From Costus lasius (taxonomy: Eukaryota > Streptophyta > Magnoliopsida > Zingiberales > Costaceae): a stretch of DNA of 64,000 nt. The stretch covers positions 84,615,461 through 84,679,460 of the forward strand of contig CM050447.1 in the NCBI GenBank assembly GCA_027563935.2, written 5' to 3'. Of the stretch, positions 35,774-49,400 are shown in pieces. The position numbers and the translations under genes are program-made. Position 1 is the stretch's first letter. Each line of letters begins with the position of its first letter. The notes beneath the pieces were generated by a model. The model saw only the letters and a program-made list of their open reading frames with translations, was not told the origin of the DNA and searched no databases.

Positions 35774-38040
35774 AGTAGTTTAAGGCTTAGGGGAACCTAA
35801 ACATAAACTTAAGTTCTTGGTTGAACTTCTGAGGCATGTAGGACATAACTCTAAATTCTAATGATTAGGATTTTGATCTCAAAGTTAGCCTAAGCCATGG
35901 CCGTTGGTCTATGATTTGGATGCATATGGTATGTAATGATGAACCTTATGGTTGAGGCTTAAAGTCTAAGATTTAGGATGCATGGTTGATAGAATAAAGT
36001 CAAAGCTTAAAGCCTAATGTTTAAGGACTAAGATCTTTGGCTAAGACTCAGGGATACACTTAAGACTAGCTTAAAGTCTAAGGACAAAGATCTTAGGCTA
36101 AGACTTAGGGATACACTTAAGACCACGGTATAAAATGAGCTTGACTATGATTATGATAAATAAGTCATACTTTTGATATTAGGACATGATATGAACATGT
36201 TAATTGAACATAGACAAAGAACAAGTCTTAGATTATCAATATCATCTATTGTTCACCAGATCACATAGATTAAGTCATATGGAATTGATGTCTAATTAAA
36301 GTAACAATTTTATGATTGTTGATATTAGTTAGCCTATGCTTGAGTGCGGAATGACACTTGGTAGTCATTTGAAAGGAAAAACAAGAATTGATGAAGCTAG
36401 TGATTTGGTGCTAGTCTAAATTAAGTGTAATATAGTCCAAGCAGTTTAGGACATTATGATCTTATGATCATATATAGTTTACACATTTAGTTTGATTACC
36501 AATTCTGACATTTTTGTGATCCTACAGTCAGTCCACTTCATGCTATTGATTTGGTGATCATATCTATTCATGATTCTATTTATGTTGGCACTTAAATTCT
36601 TGATTGCATTGTTTGGATTATAATTGTACTGCTATGACTATCTTTACCAGGATATAGGGATTGTGCTTGATTTGGATCATATGATTATTAGTGAATTTAT
36701 TGGTGGTCTTATGATCACACGGTTATGCTAGTGGACTAATGGTCACTCCAACTAGCTCATATACCAGTCTCACAAGTACCAAAGTTATCCCTTATCCATT
36801 AAGATACCTTGATTGGGTACAAACTTATTAGACTGAGTAAAATCAATCTTCAAGGATACTATTATATTATTCTACACATCAGTGTAGGTTAAGTAATCGA
36901 CGTATTGACAATGTCTTAATTATTCAAAAGGATAAATGTACATGCAACATATTATAAAGGCTGTAGTTGGGTATACCATAAATATTGACCAGGAAAGTGA
37001 GTGATCAAGATTGGATTTATCCCTCCTATATAATGGGATTGTTGGCATCTTAGTTCCCTTGATCAAGTGTAACAAAAATATATGACCATGCTCAAATGAA
37101 TTGGCATATTGATTGTATTTGTTGTATTAGTCTACTTGGGTATTAAGAAACATAATGATTGAACTGTAAGAGTGTGACATGTTCTATGGCTTATGTTCAT
37201 TCGAGATACCAAGGACATAGTGGCTAAAATATACGATAACTTTATCACATAATGGTGGTATCAAATCTCAACATTATTATTGCATAGGTAGCAATGATGT
37301 GTTGCTAAAAGGTGCGTATGTGCCCTTGCATGAGAGATTTGATTTTCATAAAGAATGTTTTTTTATCAACTAATTGGCTTCTCCTTTGCAAGGATCCTTG
37401 GCGGCAAATAAATTTATTCTCTTGATTTTTTGTTATGCTATTCTATACCAATTTCTCAACAATTACTAGGACTCACCTTAGTTTTTTATTCTCTCTTCCT
37501 AAAAAGATCGTGGCATAAGGATTAACATGTTTCTTTCAATTGAACATCTTCTAAAAAATTCTATAATAAGCACCACTATGCACCATTGCATGATGTATCT
37601 AAGATCCCTCTTCCAATACCACTATGTTTCTCATATGAATGCATATTGAAATGGGCCTTATCTTCATGAGGGATCAAATGTTAAATGAATAACCATTGCC
37701 TCTCAATTTATTATGCATTTTGACCTATGCCACATGAAAAAGAAAACTTTTAATTTTTTTAAAAAATCGAACTATTAAAAAATATTTTCAATGATTTTTT
37801 CAAATAATATGCACTTATTTTTGCAACACTGAAAAATTTAAATACCATTATTTGTTATAAAGCCCACAAACTTAAGGAAATATATACTATCTCTAAGATT
37901 ACAATAATTGAATAATTAACCAGATGATGTATATCGTATAAGGCAAGGAGCATACAAGGAGTTGAACCTTTTCACTACAATAAACAAGCAACTAAAGAAC
38001 TCGAGTCTCCAAATCTTTAACTATATGGTTGCAATCCTCA
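35774..38040. other. no gene recognised; probable decayed element interior
   Basis: The first part is low-complexity sequence built from CTTAAAGTCTAAGG-like words, including a 57 bp tandem duplication at 36022-36135. After that I see no open frame of note, no RT, integrase or protease motif, and no LTR pair. It may be the remains of the element that starts at 34033. Confidence 0.35.
36022..36135 (+). repeat. 57 bp tandem duplication
   Basis: Two copies of TAAGGACWAAGATCTTWGGCTAAGACTYAGGGATACACTTAAGAC-like sequence start at 36022 and 36079. Confidence 0.75.
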
Positions 38041-39535
38041 TTCCATTTCGCATTTAGGTTGTGTTTACTAGGAAGGAAAGCAGGAGGGAATGGAAGGAAA
38101 GTTGGAAGGAAAGCTCTTTTGACGTGTTTAGTACGAAGGATATAAACTAGGGGAGGTAAAATGGGAGGAAAGTTAGAAGGAAAATAGGGTTATTTGCTTT
38201 CTGCCCAAAGCTGGATCTTACACTTTATCAACGTATTTTCACCCTCTCTTTCCTTATCACCCTCTCCTGCCTCTCGCCTCTTGTCGTCATTTCTTCATTG
38301 CCCAAATTAGCGATGATCCTCCCTCAATCGCACCTGCTGCGAAGAAGCGCCGAGGAGTGGGCATCGGCATCAGCGCGGCAGAACACCATGAGTTGGTGGC
38401 AGCGCGGTAGGCGAGGAGGGTCTATAGTTTGGACTGCGTGTTCGACCTAATCCCACCGAGGACATACAGTTTGATATGGCAGGGGAGGGCAACGCAGGAG
38501 AAGCCGGGGAGCAGAGCGGCACACCACCTCCGGCTAGAATTGGGGAGAGAGTGCGACAGCAGCCTCCGACTTGCAGTGGAGGAAAGACGAGCTAGAGAGG
38601 ACGCAGTTCCAGGCGGAGGAGACCAACGAAGCAGAACATTTGCTTGGCCTCGCAATCTGAGAGAAATTCTATCGTGGGATCGTCAACAAAGGTAACCCGA
38701 TTTGTCGACCATTCCACAATCTGGCTTTTGCTCAAGCCAAGGCTCTTTGCGAACAATCTCTCGTTGCTTCACGATATAGTATTTTCATTTGCAATGATGG
38801 AACTGGTGATAATGGACCTTATCCTACGATTTTTGTATTAGAGCTTCTTGTGGACCAGCTAAGTTACCAGAGTCAAGTTGAGTGCCATATCTTTTGTACT
38901 TTGCAATTGTTATTGAATACACTCTCACGACTTGAAGAACACTAGTTAATTACTATAATATTAAATAATTATTAATTAAACAGTTAATTACTTTCATAGT
39001 ATCTAATGATATTTAATTAATTTCATATTATTTATTAATCTTGAATAATTATTACAATATTTCATAATAATTAATTAATCATTATTATATTTTCATAGTA
39101 GGAGAGAATATTTAATTAATTTTATATTATTTATTATTATTCAATTATAATTTTAAAATGTATTTGATGATATTTATATACTAAGAGTATAAAAAGATGG
39201 GGTATATATATCAATCTTTCTAATTTTATTTCCCCCTAAATAATCACTATTTTAATATTTAATGAATCATTATGTATGTTTGAACTTTTCTAATTCACCT
39301 TATAAAAATAAGATTTCTTTTGTTTAATGGGTTCTAGCTTCCAATGAACGCAAGCATTCATTGTTAATCACCCCTAAAATTTGGGCACCTTTGATTAAGA
39401 GATCTATGTTATGAAATAAAATAAAATGGCCGAATAAAATGATTCATTAAATATTAAAACAAAGATACATGATGAGCTCAGAAAAAAAAAAATGACAGAG
39501 AAAAAGTCTTCGTCAACTTGAATGATTTGTATCTG
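38041..39535. other. GC-rich patch with broken coding-like frames, then AT-rich sequence
   Basis: About 38060-38190 is purine-rich (GGAAGGAAAG words). About 38330-38660 is clearly GC-richer than its surroundings. Its plus-strand frames read like fragments of a protein but need two frame changes (one ends in FQAEETNEAEHLLGLAI before a TGA at about 38662). It may be a captured or decayed gene piece of unknown identity. From 38940 to 39200 the sequence is AT-rich (TTAATTA words). No complete gene is called. Confidence 0.35.
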
Positions 39536-39815
39536 CCAAATACCCGGCCTTGCAATGGCTTATTAGATATTTTTGATTTAGAAGGGATCCGATCTCAATG
39601 ACTCATCCAATATTCACTTTGAGAAATACCCAGCCTCAACGGCTTATTGGGTAAAGATATTCGGCCATGATGGCTTGTTGGATATTTGATTTGAGAAATT
39701 ACCCGGCCTCAATAACTTGTTGGGTAAAGATATCCAGCCTTGCGGCGTGTTGGATATTCGCATTGAGAAATTACCCGGTCTCAACGGCTTGTTGGGTAAG
39801 GATATCTGGCCTTAC
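39536..39815 (-). repeat. left arm, about four 72 bp compound subrepeats
   Basis: Alternating GGATATTTGATTTGAGAAATTACCCGGCCTCAACGGCTTGTTGGGTAAAGATATCCGGCCTTGCGGC-type units are inverted relative to the right arm. The outermost unit is the most diverged. Confidence 0.8.
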
Positions 39816-39880
39816 GGCGGAAATCGATTTACTCAAATCTTAGCCAATTGGGAGGCTCCCAAGATGATCCAAGTGGCGAC

Positions 39881-41568
39881 TGAAGGTTCCCCAAAGGGGG
39901 CGAAAACCCTATGGTGGCGCAAACAAGAAAGGGGGCAGCGGATAAAGGGTTTCTTAGGATCAATGAGCATGCATTATATGATCAACTTAACAAAACCGAT
40001 TGTAAAGAAGTGATTCGATTCATACCATGGCCATTTCAAGATGGCGCCTTGGAAGTAAGAGAACAACGAAGATCTCCTCCAAATCGTCACACACAAGATG
40101 AAGATGTGCTTCTTCTTGTCGTCCCTTGTGCTAGCAAGGATCGTCCAAGGCGTCTTGATCGAATGCAAAGGGAAAGGAGAGATTTTCTTCTTGGCGTTTT
40201 TCTCTCTTGTCGCCTTAGACTTCCTCTACACCAGAATGCCACTCGAAGAAAACCCAAGGAGGCGTCAAAGGCGTGAAGAGGCAAGAGAGGGGCGACGTGA
40301 GATCATGGCCACGTTTGAGAAGTGCTATCCAAAAATAGCATCCCACTTCTCCACATGCGATCTTGGGTTTACCCCAATCGCAAATGCCACATCACCTTTG
40401 AACCATGCGCTCATCCATGAGCTGGTTCAAACCGATTTGGTCCACTAACCAAATAAACCAAGAAATAAGTCCAGATCAAAATAAACCCTAAGGCTCTTGA
40501 TCTGACCGTCAATCTCTCAATGCTCTTGATATGACTGATCTAGCATTCATTCTCTCAATCGAAGCTTACCGATCTCAAGCCCTAATCAATCAAACATGAT
40601 CAGACCAGATCTCACTTACAATCAGAGATTAAATCCCTTTAAACTGAACCCGAATAATTCAGTCCACACGATCTGACTTAAGAAAGCCATATCATCAAAT
40701 TGTGCGACCCTAAGGGTTTCCTTTAAATGTCGGTAACGATAACTTACGTTATCACGATCAGTGAGGGGTATCTAGCAACACATCACTGTCTCTCGATATA
40801 AAGGAAAGAGTCTTCCAAGACTACACCCAAAAATAGCACAAGTGTGAATCAATTCACAAAGCATACAAATTTCCTTTACCACTGGATGTTCTTATTGGAC
40901 AAGCAAGTCAAGCTTGTAACTCCAATATGATGAGCATGATTAGATCAGATGAACATAGTCATCTGGGTATGGCCATACACTTTCTCAATCATCTCATCCA
41001 GGGGGCCCCTTTAGAACATCACACTCCAATTAAGGAGACGGCAATCCTATGTCTATCACTAGTGCCCTAACCTGACTCAAGCTCACCATCCAAGATAGTC
41101 TATAATCATTATATTTCAAATGATATTGAACTATCTCAAAACAATGACAATCATCATTTAGAAACACAAGTGATCTCAAGTCAGAGGAAATGTGCCACTT
41201 GTCGCATTCAAGGATTATTCACATTGTGACAAGCAATTGAATATCCAAGTAGGGTCTGTCCAGTACATCCAATGTACCCATGAGTCTACATCTTATTCCA
41301 TGCTCGAAGCATCCTATAAGATTAGAACACATATTAGTCTTAACCATATCAAGGCTGTCTCATGTTCACCAAGATATCTCGACTAAGGACATAACTGCAT
41401 GTCAGCCTAGCTGAACAGCTTTGAGACATTATTCAGAAGAACATATATTGCAGCAGACAATGTAGCTTACTGAATAACAACCATGCCTTTATAAACATAA
41501 CAGTTTATTACATGATACTGTTACAATCCCAAGACCTCAAACATTAGTCTTAAGGGCATACCCCAACA
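39881..41568 (-). repeat. 3' LTR of Angela-like copy 2
   Basis: It reads TGTTGGGGTATGCCC at its minus-strand start (41568) directly after AAGTGGGAGAT, and ends ...CCTTCA at 39881. Open frames of 64-121 codons in it recur at the same place in the other LTR and are not genes. The TATA-like TTTATAT recurs near 40795-40801 on the minus strand. Confidence 0.94.
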
Positions 41569-41588
41569 ATCTCCCACTTGCACTTAAT

Positions 41589-44500
41589 CTAATGGTTGAG
41601 AAATCTCAAACCCATATTATTACAGTGCTTTTCATGCTTCTGCTGCGCCAGAGGCTTAGTAAGCGGGTCTGCCAGATTGTCATCTGTATGAACCTTGCAG
41701 ACTTTGATCTCGCCACGATCTATGATCTCCCTGATCAAATGAAACCGTCTCTGTATGTGCTTGGACTTCTGGTGCGACCGTGGTTCCTTTGCTTGTGCGA
41801 TTGCTCTAGTGTTATCACAAAAGATAACCAAAGGATCTGCACTCGAAGGAACAACACCAAGTTCTCTCACGAACTTACGAATCCAGACTGCCTCCTTGGA
41901 TGCTTCCGAGGCTGCAACATACTCGGCTTCTGTTGTGGAATCAGCAACAGTTGACTGTTTGAAACTCTTCCACACCACTGCTCCTCCATTCAAGCTAAAT
42001 ACATAGCCTGATTGCGATCGGAAATCATCCTGGTCAGACTGGAACGAAGCATCAGTATATCCTTCAATACTGAGTTCTTCCTGACCACCATATATCAAGA
42101 ACATATCTTTGGTTCTCCGAAGATATTTTAAGATGTTCTTGACTGCAATCCAGTGTGCCTGTCCTGGATTACTTTGGAAACGACTGGTCATGCTTAACCC
42201 GTAAGCGACGTCTGGGCGAGTACACAACATCGCATACATAATGGATCCAATAGCCGAAGCATAAGGCGTATTGTCCATTTCATCTTTCTCAGTCTGTGTT
42301 TGTGGACACTGACTCTTCGAAAGATTCAGACCATGTCTGACTGGAAGATATCCTCTTTTAGAATTCTCTAAATGAAATCTCTCCAGGACTTTATCGATGT
42401 AAGTACTCTGGCACAGCCCGAGAAGCCTCTTAGATCTATCCCTGTAGATCTTCACACCTAATACATAGGCTGCTTCTCCTAAATCTTTCATCTGGAAACA
42501 TTTCCTTAACCATGCCTTAACCACATGCATTTCAGGAATGTCGTTTCCAATGATCAAGATATCATCGACGTAGAGGACTAGAAAAGTAATCACGCTCCCA
42601 CTAAACCTCTTATATACACACGGGTCATCCTCGTTCTTGATGAAACCAAATGCAGTGACTGATTCATCAAAACGAATATTCCAGCTTCTTGATGCTTGCT
42701 TAAGTCGATAAATGGACTTCTTTAATTTGCATATCTTATGACGATCTGATGGATCAGTGAAACCCTAAGGTTGTGTCATGTACACATCCTCATCCAGATT
42801 TCCATTCAGGAAAGCTGTTTTCACATCCATTTGCCAGATCTCATAATCATAATATGCTGCTATCGCGAAAAGAATCCGAATAGACTTAAACATGGCTACA
42901 GGTGAGAAAGTTTCATCATAATCTATCCCGTAGATTTGTTTGAAACCTTTCGCAACTAGCCTGCCTTTATAGGTAACTACGTTACCATCCATGTCAATCT
43001 TCTTCTTGAAGATCCATTTACAGCCTATTGGGATAACTCCCAGAGGCGGATCAACCAAATCCCAAACTTGGTTATCTGACATGGAGTCCATCTCGGCGTG
43101 CATAGCTTCAAGCCATCTCGCTGACTCCGGTCCACTGACCGCATCCGCATAAGTGAGGGGTTCATCATTATCAATGATGTAGACTCCGTCATAGCGCTCA
43201 GGCTCACGACGGATCCTTCCCGATCTTCGCGGTTCCCGTGATATCTGAGCCTCAGGTTGTTCAATAACCTGTTCTATCGGCTCAGGCTCATCCAACTCTG
43301 CTTGAGCACTTTGTCCTGCCTCTGGATTCTCATCCAGTTTTATTTCTCTCCCACTGGCCTCTTGCAGAAGAAACTCCTTCTCAAGAAATATGGCCGTCCG
43401 AGCAACAAAAACCTTGTTCTCTTTGGGATCGTAGAAATAATAAACCTTAGTTTCCTTAGGGTAACCGACAAAGATGCATTTGTCAGATCTGCTCTCTAGT
43501 TTCCCAGAGGCGAGCTTTTTGACATAAGCCTCGCAGCCCCAGATCCTGATAAACGTCAAGCTTGGCTGTTTCCCATACCATAATTCATATGGCGTCTTTG
43601 AAACGGCCTTGGATGGCACTCGGTTTAGTACTTTTGCAGCTGTTTCCAGTGCAAAACCCCAAAAGGAGTAAGGTAGATTAGCCTGACTCATCATAGAATG
43701 AACCATATCAAGTAACGTTCTATTTCTCCTCTCGGACACACCATTCCATTACGGTGTTCCTGGTGGAGTGAGCTGTGAGATGATCCCACACTCCTTCAGA
43801 TAGTCAGTAAATGCATGACTTAGGTATTCTCCACCTCGATCAGAACGAAGTGCCTTGATATTTCGGCCTAGCTGATTTTGTACTTCATTCTTGAACTCTT
43901 TGAACTTGTCAAAGGATTCAATCTTGTGTCTCATTAAAAAGACATACCCATATCTACTGAAATCATCAGTAAAGGTGATGAAGTACTGATAGCCACCTCT
44001 GGCATGTTTACTAAATGGCCCACACACATCACTGTGTGTAAGGTCAAGTAAACCTGAAGCCCTTTGACCTTTGTGAAGAAAAGGTGACTTCGTCATTTTG
44101 CCCATCAAACAAGCTTTGCATGTATCAATCTCCTTATAGGTGAATGATCCCAGCAGTCCATAATCATGCAACCGCTTAATGCGTTTCTCGTTAATATGGC
44201 CTAAACGACTATGCCATAGCAAGGTGCTGTCATCAGCATTCTTGGCTTTCTTAATATCAATTTTCTGTATAGAACATTCCATGTCCAACATGTATAACCC
44301 ATTGTTAATTGAACCAGTTGCATAAACAATATTATCATAAGATAAAACACACTTTGAAATATTGCATTCAAAGGAAAATCCCTTCCTGACAAGAGCAGGA
44401 ATAGAGAAAATATTTTTAGTAATACTAGGAACAAAGTAACAACTGTTTAGTTCTAATACAAGTCCAGATGGTAAAGAAATGAAATAGTCTCCTACAGCAA

Positions 44501-45470
44501 CAGCAGCAACCTGTGCCCCGTTGCCAACGCGTAGGTCCACCTCATGCTGTCCCACCTGTCTTCTTCTCTTGAGTTCCTGTACATTTGAACAAATGTGAAC
44601 TCCACATGCAGTGTCCAACACCCATGATATAGAAGAAGAAAACATGACCTCAGTCACGTAAATACCTGAGCCAGAAGCGAAGCTTCCCCTCTTATCTCCT
44701 TGGAGCGCTTTACAGTCCTTTTTCCAGTGACCCAGCTGGCCACAGTGGAAACACCTGTATTCCTTGGACCGCATAACCTTCTGCTTCAGAGCCTTGCTGT
44801 AGCTCTTGACAGGGGTCTTGCCCTTCTTCCCCTTCTTCTTGTTCCTAGAAGGAACCATTAAGACAGAGGTCGAAGGCTTACCCTTCAGAGTCTCCTCAGT
44901 AGTCAAGAGCATATTCAGTAGCTCTGCCGGAGTACAATCGATTTTGTTCATATTAAAGTTAATAATGAACGCGTCGAATGAAGGCGGGAGAGACTGCAGA
45001 ATAATGTCCACAGCAAGCTCCTGATTGATGGTATGCCCCAGTTTCTCTAGAGCCTCCTTGTGCCCAATCATCTTGAGCACGTGAGCTCCCACTGGGCTCC
45101 CTTCAGCCAGTTTGCTCTGAAAGAACAGCTTCGTCAAATTATAGCGTTCAGTCCTCGCCTGTGCAGCATACAGCATCTTGAGGTTCGCTATAATCTCTAT
45201 AGCCGACATATCCTCATGCTGACGCTGCAGCGGTGGCGTCATAGACGCTAGCATCAGGCAAGCGACATCAATGCTATCATTGACGTGCTTTTCATAGGCT
45301 TCCCGAACCGCCCTTGCGGCGTTCGGAGCGGGCTGAGGCGGTATCGCCGTCTCGAGGACATACAGTTTCCTCTCTGCCTTAAGAACAATCTTAAGGTGTC
45401 CAAACCAGTCAGAGAAGTTTGGCCCAGCAAACTTCTCCCTTTCCAGTAGGGATCGCACATTGAAGTTCAT
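41589..45470 (-). pseudogene. copia gag-pol polyprotein with two nonsense codons
   Basis: The frame spans 1,294 codons from ATG at 45468-45470 to the stop at 41589. A TAA at 43749-43751 replaces the CAA (Gln) just before the integrase NGVSERRN motif. A TAG at 42765-42767 replaces the GAG (Glu) after YMTQP in reverse transcriptase. Between and beyond these stops the frame stays open, including YVDDILIIGND and the RNase H domain. Gag, the CCHC knuckle (CFHCGQLGHWKKDC), the LDTAC protease site and the integrase zinc region are intact upstream. YGLKQ, conserved in RT, reads YRLKQ here. The product would be gag, protease and part of integrase only. Confidence 0.93.
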
Positions 45471-47282
45471 GGTGTTCGTTGCTGCAGGTATCTACAACAA
45501 TGCAAGAACAGTAAGGTCAGTATCAATGTTAAGAATCAATCAGGACTTAAGAAAGATTCTTTTTCTCTCTATTTTATCTGGCTGAAAAATCCAGCAAAAC
45601 AGCCCGAAAGAGTAGAACTCTTTTAGTGAGATGGGATCCAGATTTCATACTTGGTCTCCGCGTCCCGCTCAGGCGAGATAAGATGCACAGAGAGTACAAG
45701 CACTAATCTCTGGTAGGCTGTCCCAGCCAATCGCCAACCCGTGCGATTCCCCTTCATCTGGGCAATCCAGCAGACTGTGCCAACTGAGTTGGTACAACAC
45801 AATCTCTGACCCCTCAGATGGCTGCCCCCATGTGCTACCATATGCGCCACATATGTAGCCTACACGGTCAAGCTGACCCGACCTACTCCCTGGACCACCA
45901 CGTGCTATGCTGAGCAACGAGAAGGGATAAATCCCCACTCTGTAACACGCAGGTGTAATCCCGCACCGTCTGAAGATAGATGGACGTGCCCACTGAGTGG
46001 GTACAACACGGCTCCAACGATAGTCAGAACAGTGAGGTTTCGCGTCAGAAGGCTTACGAGCTTGAAATTTTAGCGTTGGATTTTAACGGTCTTTTATCTT
46101 CTTCACTATCATGCAATTCCTATGGTGATAGCAGAAGATAAACTAATCATGCAATTCTAATATTTAGGCAATAAAAGAAAGCATGGATCTTATGTGGTAA
46201 AAGCCCATAGCCTAAGTAAGACCTTAAGAAACTTAAGTCTTCACTTGCTTTTCTTCATGGGGCTTTCGCTGCTCATTTGGCCCAAACCTGGGCCCAAGCG
46301 CCATCTGCAGCTCTGGTGCGCCTACCAAGGAAAATGCGCCAGGTCCTAGGGTCGAACCCTAGACCTCCCACCTGGTCAAGCCTCTGCTGCATGAGCCTCT
46401 GCCAAGTGTGCTTTGTGCTCTTGTCTAATTAAATTACAAATTTAACTATCTAGACAAGATTGACACGCAGGTCAATTACATTTTATAAATTAAAAGCAAT
46501 GTGATGCGCAGATCACAATAATTAATTTACATATTAATACAGGCACGCAGGCCCCAGCACAGCACAGATTTAACATGGGCAGCCCACATAAGAATAAATA
46601 GACAAATACATGGCATCAATCATCATGTGATCCAGTCATTAAAATAAATTTTTCGAAAAACCCCATGGGCATCAATTTTATTTTGCTTATATGCCCTACA
46701 ACCTTACAACGGTCCATTACTAGGGATCCACTCATCCAACCTAGTCAGATCCACTGCCCTTACATGCACCAAGTCCTAACTGACTTGAGTCGACCAAAAG
46801 GGTCAACCATGCATGCGCCAAGGGCTGAACAACCACAATGAGGTCTGGCAAGCGGGTGTGAGCCCGGGCCTAACTCATGTGCGTTCACAGGTTGTCTCAA
46901 TCAGACATCGCTACACGCCTGTGATGCAGTCGACCTATAGCCACCTTTAGCATGCGCCAAGGTGCTATCTGGTCGACCCATCTAGGCTGTCAGATGGTCT
47001 GATCAGACTGTCTGGATCTAACCTAGGGGATAACTTCAACCCTAATAACCCATCTAAGGGTTTAATGCAGGCGCATCTTAGATCTACAATGAGTCGCGCA
47101 AGTGATATTTAGTTTGAGAAAAACTACATCAAGCGCCAACATACATGCGCAAGAAAAACAAATACAAGTTTCGCTTATGACAACTAAACATGTATTTATG
47201 CATGTATTGAAGATCTAAGCATTTTCGCAAGCATGGATCACAAAATGGCTTAAGCAATCATACAAAAACATGCGTTAACCAT
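45471..47282 (-). other. 5' leader of Angela-like copy 2
   Basis: About 1.8 kb lies between the primer-binding site and gag. It contains two palindromes, CCCACTGAGTGGG (45989-46001) and CCAACTGAGTTGG (45780-45792), also present in copy 4. Short open frames (45623, 45669) are not conserved as proteins. The region likely carries packaging or dimerisation signals, by analogy with retroelement leaders. Confidence 0.7.
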
Positions 47283-47294
47283 GCTCTGATACCA
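47283..47294 (-). other. primer-binding site of Angela-like copy 2
   Basis: Reads TGGTATCAGAGC on the minus strand, complementary to the 3' end of initiator tRNA-Met, two bases inside the 5' LTR end. Confidence 0.9.
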
Positions 47295-47296
47295 AT

Positions 47297-48984
47297 TGAA
47301 GGTTCCCCAAAGGGGGCGAAAACCCTATGGTGGCGCAAACAAGAAAGGGGGCAGCGGATAAAGGGTTTCTTAGGATCAATGAGCATGCATTATATGATCA
47401 ACTTAACAAAACCGATTGTAAAGAAGTGATTCGATTCATACCATGGCCATTTCAAGATGGCGCCTTGGAAGTAAGAGAACAACGAAGATCTCCTCCAAAT
47501 CGTCACACACAAGATGAAGATGTGCTTCTTCTTGTCGTCCCTTGTGCTAGCAAGGATCGTCCAAGGCGTCTTGATCGAATGCAAAGGGAAAGGAGAGATT
47601 TTCTTCTTGGCATTTTTCTCTCTTGTCGCCTTAGACTTCCTCTACACCATAATGCCACTCGAAGAAAACCCAAGGAGGCGTCAAAGGCGTGAAGAGGCAA
47701 GAGAGGGGCGACGTGAGATCATGGCCACGTTTGAGAAGTGCTATCCAAAAATAGCATCCCACTTCTCCACATGCGATCTTGGGTTTACCCCAATCGCAAA
47801 TGCCACATCACCTTTGAACCATGCGCTCATCCATGAGCTGGTTCAAACCGATTTGGTCCACTAACCAAATAAACCAAGAAATAAGTCCAGATCAAAATAA
47901 ACCCTAAGGCTCTTGATCTGACCGTCAATCTCTCAATGCTCCTGATCTGACTGATCTAGCATTCATTCTCTCAATCGAAGCTTACCGATCTCAAGCCCTA
48001 ATCAATCAAACATGATCAGACCAGATCTCACTTACAATCAGAGATTAAATCCCTTTAAACTGAACCCGAATAATTCAGTCCACACGATCTGACTTAAGAA
48101 AGCCATATCATCAAATTGTGCGACCCTAAGGGTTTCCTTTAAATGTCGGTAACGATAACTTACGTTATCACGATTAGTGAGGGGTATCTAGCAACACATC
48201 ACTGTCTCCCGATATAAAGGAAAGAGTCTTCCAAGACTACACCCAAAAACTGCACAAGTGTGAATCAATTCACAAAGCATACAAATTTCCTTTACCACTG
48301 GATGTTCTTATTGGACAAGCAAGTCAAGCTTGTAACTCCAATATGATGAGCATGATTAGATCAGATGAACATAGTCATCTGGGTATGGCCATACACTTTC
48401 TCAATCATCTCATCCAGGGGGCCCCTTTAGAACATCACACTCCAATTAAGGAGACGGCAATCCTATGTCTATCACTAGTGCCCTAACCTGACTCAAGCTC
48501 ACCATCCAAGATAGTCTATAATCATTATATTTCAAATGATATTGAACTATCTCAAAACAATGACAATCATCATTTAGAAACACAAGTGATCTCAAGTCAG
48601 AGGAAATGTGCCACTTGTCGCATTCAAGGATTATTCACATTGTGACAAGCAATTGAATATCCAAGTAGGGTCTGTCCAGTACATCCAATGTACCCATGAG
48701 TCTACATCTTATTCCATGCTCGAAGCATCCTATAAGATTAGAACACATATTAGTCTTAACCATATCAAGGCTGTCTCATGTTCACCAAGATATCTCGACT
48801 AAGGACATAACTGCATGTCAGCCTAGCTGAACAGCTTTGAGACATTATTCAGAAGAACATATATTGCAGCAGACAATGTAGCTTACTGAATAACAACCAT
48901 GCCTTTATAAACATAACAGTTTATTACATGATACTGTTACAATCCCAAGACCTCAAACATTAGTCTTAAGGGCATACCCCAACA
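47297..48984 (-). repeat. 5' LTR of Angela-like copy 2
   Basis: It is 1688 bp with the same ends as the 3' LTR. Differences seen include GGCATTTTTC for GGCGTTTTTC, CACCATAATG for CACCAGAATG and CGATTAGTG for CGATCAGTG (plus-strand reading). Confidence 0.94.
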
Positions 48985-49005
48985 GCGACTCCTATCAAAT
49001 TATGT

Positions 49006-49400
49006 CAGATATTTTCAGATCCACCTTTGTATTTTCAATCAGAGATCTGGATCCAAGCAGACTTGCGAATCAAACTTTTAAACGGTTGAAATTAATTCAT
49101 CAGAATCTCAGCCAATCAGATGGTTTCTGAAGTGATCCAAACTTTGATCCTTACTCATCTAAGTAAGATCTTTCCAAATCTGCCCTCAGATTTTCGATTA
49201 GAAATCTGGATCAAAATAGATCTACAAATCAATCTTTCAACAGCTGCAATTAATTTTCCTGAATCTCGGCCAATCAGATGGCATCCATAGTGATCCAAAT
49301 GTTTATCCTTACAAATTTGGATCAGATCTTTCTAGATCTGAACTCCATTTTTCAATCAGAAACTTAGATCTAAGCAGATTTACAACATTCAATCAAACAT
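49006..49400 (+). repeat. 158 bp tandem repeat, about 2.5 copies, core of the inverted-repeat element
   Basis: Units start near 49008, 49166 and 49324 and share RGATCTTTC.AGATCT, TCAATCAGAAATCTGGATC and CGGCCAATCAGATGG. The third is partial. The core has no open frame. Confidence 0.8.

Larger units (their letters stand above)
39881..48984 (-). mobile_element. complete Angela-like Ty1/copia element, copy 2
   Basis: This full-length 9,104 bp insertion lies on the minus strand, flanked by GCGAC (39876-39880 and 48985-48989). Both LTRs are 1688 bp and differ by eye at about eight positions. The primer-binding site, a leader of about 1.8 kb, gag-pol and purine-rich tract are all in place. Gag-pol carries two nonsense codons but no frameshift. 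It inserted in the inverted-repeat element just inside its left arm. Confidence 0.96.

Noticed and set aside
38429..38695. 88-codon frame as a complete small gene
   Set aside because: Protein-like words switch frame within the patch and there is no supported start or partner exon; kept only as an unrecognised remnant.
39911..40448. Open frames of 64-121 codons, repeated at 47327-47864
   Set aside because: They lie within the Angela-like LTR and recur only because the LTRs are identical; no family resemblance.
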